From: JAMOQA01 sp964582785
GTDB taxonomy: Bacteria > Acidobacteriota > Polarisedimenticolia > J045
Length of the DNA: 18,299 nucleotides
Assembly: GCA_964582785.1 (NCBI GenBank)
Contig: CAZOTT010000052.1
Location: forward strand, 1 to 18,299
Direction: 5' to 3'
The translations under genes and the position numbers were made by a program. Positions 16,377 to 18,299 of this stretch are shown piece by piece. Positions within the stretch are counted from its first letter, which is position 1. Every line of letters begins with the position of its first letter. The notes beneath the pieces were generated by a model that made no database searches, was not told the origin of the DNA, and saw only the letters and a program-made list of their open reading frames with translations.

Positions 16377-17000
16377 CTAGTCCCCGAACTGGTCGGCGTA
16401 GTCGGCGAGGGCGGCGCGGATCACCTCGAGGGCATGGTCCCGGCCCTCGATGCCGACGACCCGGAGGAGGGAGGTCTCCCCGGGGGCCTCGCCGGGCCGC
16501 AGCTTGTAGGTGCTGAAGTAGTGGGCGAGCCGCTCGAGGAGCACCCCGGGCAGGCGGGAGGCCTCGTCGATCCCGGCCCAGATGTTGTCCTTCTCCAGGA
16601 CGGCGACGATCTTGTCGTCCGCCTCCCCGTGGTCGATCGCCTTGAGCACCCCGACGACCCGGGCGGAGACGACGATGTCCCCGTGGTTGATCGGCCGCTC
16701 GCTGATCACGCAGATGTCGAGGGGGTCCCCGTCCCCCCTTCCCGCCGCGGGGGTCAGGCGTCCGACCCGGTCCCCGCAGTAGGTCCGCGGGATGAACCCG
16801 TACAGCGCCGGCGGCGTCGAGGTCGTGCGCTGGGGACGGTCGACCCGCAGGTACCCGGTCCGCTTGTCCGTCTCGAACTTGACCAGGTCGTAGGGAGTGA
16901 TCTCGATGTACGCCTCGACCACCTCGGGGGCCCGGTCGCCGGGCTCCAGGCCGTGCCAGGGATGGGGGCGCCAGCGGTAGAACGGCTGCGGAAAGGCCAT
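16377..17000 (-). CDS. ppa: Inorganic pyrophosphatase, family I (chlamydial-type)
   Basis: The predicted protein has 207 aa. It starts at ATG 17000 with AGGAGGAG just upstream on this strand (17004-17011). It hydrolyses cytoplasmic pyrophosphate to phosphate and so drives nucleic acid, lipid and sugar-nucleotide synthesis. The family signature DGDPLDI is intact, with the metal-binding aspartates. VKFETDKRTGYLRVDRPQ holds the substrate-binding Glu/Lys pair, and GEADDKIVAVLEKD matches the Asp/Asp/Lys segment. The N-terminal HPWHG, the EITPYDLVKFE stretch and the length over 200 aa resemble the chlamydial subgroup rather than the 175-aa E. coli type. That comparison is from memory of those sequences. 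The gene lies 31 bases downstream of the O-antigen ligase-like gene on the same strand and may be co-transcribed with it. Confidence 0.96.
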   Translation of the reverse strand: MAFPQPFYRWRPHPWHGLEPGDRAPEVVEAYIEITPYDLVKFETDKRTGYLRVDRPQRTTSTPPALYGFIPRTYCGDRVGRLTPAAGRGDGDPLDICVISERPINHGDIVVSARVVGVLKAIDHGEADDKIVAVLEKDNIWAGIDEASRLPGVLLERLAHYFSTYKLRPGEAPGETSLLRVVGIEGRDHALEVIRAALADYADQFGD

Positions 17001-17031
17001 CGTCTCCTCCTCGGGACTCTCCTGCCCGTCG

Positions 17032-18299
17032 CTATTCTACGAGCCGGTTGCCCCGGCAGAACGCTTCGGCGGCCCGCCGGGCCCCCCCGCGGGGCGCCCC
17101 CAGGGCCCGGCGGCAGGCCTCCCGGGCCCCCGCGGCGTCCCCGCGGGCCAGGGAAGCCATCGCGACACCGAGCCAGGCCCGGTCCAGGTCGGGCCGGATC
17201 GCCAGCGCCCGCCGGTAGGCGGCCAGCGCGTCTCCCGGCCGGCCGGCCTTCAGGCGGCGGGCGCCGACATCGAGGGCGAGGACCAGGGAACCGGGGTCGA
17301 GGGCGTACGCCCGCTCCAGCCAGGGGAGGGCGGCGGGAGAACGGTCGCAGCGGAAGAGGACCCCCGCCGCCAGCCCGACGTCCCGGCGGTTCCAGGGTTC
17401 CCGGCGGAACACCCGCCGGGCCTCCCGGACGGCGGCGGTGCAGTCCCCCCGGGACCAGGCGGCGAGGGAGCGGGCGAGGGCGTGCTGGCCCGCCAGGATG
17501 CGGGCGCCGGTGGCCAGTCCCCCGGCCCCGAGGGCGGCGAGCAGCAGCGCCGCCACCCACCGCCCGGCCCGGCCCGCCCGCGGGGCGGGGCCCGGCCCCG
17601 CTCTCCGTGCCGCGAGGCCCCAGCCGCTCCCCGCGAGGAGAAACCCGAGAAAGGCGCTGGCGGGAGACTGGAAGGGGAAGCTGGCCAGGGAATGGACGAG
17701 CAGCCCGGTCCCGCCCGCCGCGGCCGCCACCCGCCACGACCGGACCTCCGCCGGTTCCCCGCCCGGGGCCCGGGGCCCCGGAACGGCGGCCAGGAGGAAC
17801 CCGCCCCCGAGCAGGGCGAACAGGCCGAGGGCGGCCGGCAGACCGAGTTCGGCCGCCCACTCCAGGAGATCGCAGTGGACGTGGCGCGGGCGTTTCCCCG
17901 GCCCGTACCCGGGCGTCGGGCGCCGGGCGTCGTGCCAGTCGGCGTAGGCGACCCGGAACCTGCCCGGGCCGACCCCGAGGAGCGGGCGGGCGAGCACCAT
18001 CGCCCCGGTGTTCGCCCGGAGCGCGCGCCGGACCGCGAGGCTCGTCTCCTCGCCGGAGACCGCGAGGCGGACGGCCCGGCCCACCGAGGGAAGGGGCTCG
18101 GGTCCGCGGACGGGAACCAGCCCACCGGCGAGGGCTCCCGCCGCGAGGGCCGGTGCGAGGAGCTTCCACGGGGCCTCCCCCGGGACCCGGGCCCGCCCCC
18201 GGCGGGCGGCGACCGCGCCCGCCAGCAGGGCGGCGGCCGCCGCCACCCACCCCCCCCTGCTGCGGGTCGCGAGGAGGAACGCGGCTCCCGAGAAGCCGG
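17032..18299 (-). CDS. O-antigen ligase/polymerase-like membrane protein with C-terminal TPRs (5' end outside the window)
   Basis: The frame runs open off the right edge. The in-frame GTG at 18246 is internal, because the upstream codons encode FLLATRSRGGW, the conserved SRGxW element of the Wzy/WaaL (Wzy_C) family. Downstream comes a periplasmic loop with RPLLGVGPGRF, then HVHCDLLEWAAELGLPAALG, the family's H-x(4)-L...E-x-G motif. Further membrane helices follow (FALLGGGFLLAAV, LLVHSLASFPFQSPASAFL, WVAALLLAALGAGGLATGA). The C-terminal roughly 120 residues contain TPR-like helices (ALPWLERAYALDPGS, DALAAYRRALAIRPDLDRAW, DAAGAREACRRAL). The enzyme would join or polymerise undecaprenyl-linked glycans at the inner membrane. 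Whether it is a ligase, a polymerase or a protein O-glycosyltransferase cannot be told from this part. It ends 31 bases before ppa. Confidence 0.88.
   Translation of the reverse strand, partial: GFSGAAFLLATRSRGGWVAAAAALLAGAVAARRGRARVPGEAPWKLLAPALAAGALAGGLVPVRGPEPLPSVGRAVRLAVSGEETSLAVRRALRANTGAMVLARPLLGVGPGRFRVAYADWHDARRPTPGYGPGKRPRHVHCDLLEWAAELGLPAALGLFALLGGGFLLAAVPGPRAPGGEPAEVRSWRVAAAAGGTGLLVHSLASFPFQSPASAFLGFLLAGSGWGLAARRAGPGPAPRAGRAGRWVAALLLAALGAGGLATGARILAGQHALARSLAAWSRGDCTAAVREARRVFRREPWNRRDVGLAAGVLFRCDRSPAALPWLERAYALDPGSLVLALDVGARRLKAGRPGDALAAYRRALAIRPDLDRAWLGVAMASLARGDAAGAREACRRALGAPRGGARRAAEAFCRGNRLVE

Noticed and set aside
1..18299. tRNA, rRNA, insertion sequence, integrase or phage genes
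   Set aside because: No transposase or integrase motifs, terminal inverted repeats or RNA gene signatures were noticed on either strand.

Overview
The window is very GC-rich (about 70% or more by eye), with a strong G/C bias at third codon positions. It looks like chromosome from an uncultivated diderm (Gram-negative-type) bacterium. Apolipoprotein N-acyltransferase and an O-antigen ligase/polymerase-like protein show an outer-membrane lifestyle. Secreted proteins built from MopE-type metal-binding repeats, M6-like domains and parallel beta-helices are typical of Acidobacteriota, Myxococcota, Eisenbacteria and similar high-GC groups. I cannot choose among these from the sequence alone. I see no tRNA, rRNA, IS element, CRISPR array or phage gene.

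Layout. (1) 6-2782 (+): an unrecognised 223-aa protein whose stop overlaps (ATGA) the start of an exported S9-family prolyl-oligopeptidase-like serine peptidase. (2) 2799-3902 (-), convergent with it: a two-helix membrane protein whose C-terminal half looks like a degenerate histidine-kinase ATPase fold. (3) 4106-7664 (+): a tight three-gene run of beta-ketoacyl-ACP synthase, apolipoprotein N-acyltransferase (lnt) and a PlsC-type acyltransferase. All three handle acyl chains for the envelope. (4) 8102-16279 (+): a single gene for a secreted mosaic protein of about 2,725 aa. In order it holds a signal peptide, an M6 (immune inhibitor A-like) peptidase domain with a destroyed HExxH zinc motif, a CARDB-like beta domain, about seven beta-propeller blades, thrombospondin-3/MopE repeats, two homologous right-handed beta-helices, a second MopE block containing a recent 165-bp tandem duplication, an Fn3-like domain and a third beta-helix. 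(5) 16377-18299 (-): a chlamydial-type family I inorganic pyrophosphatase, and upstream of it the C-terminal part of an O-antigen ligase-like membrane protein with TPRs, cut by the window edge.

The common theme is cell envelope and surface: lipoprotein and phospholipid acylation, surface glycan polymerisation or ligation, an exported peptidase and a very large secreted protein. The most unusual item is the giant protein. It keeps the M6 scaffold but has lost the catalytic and zinc residues, so the domain is probably a binding or structural module rather than a protease.
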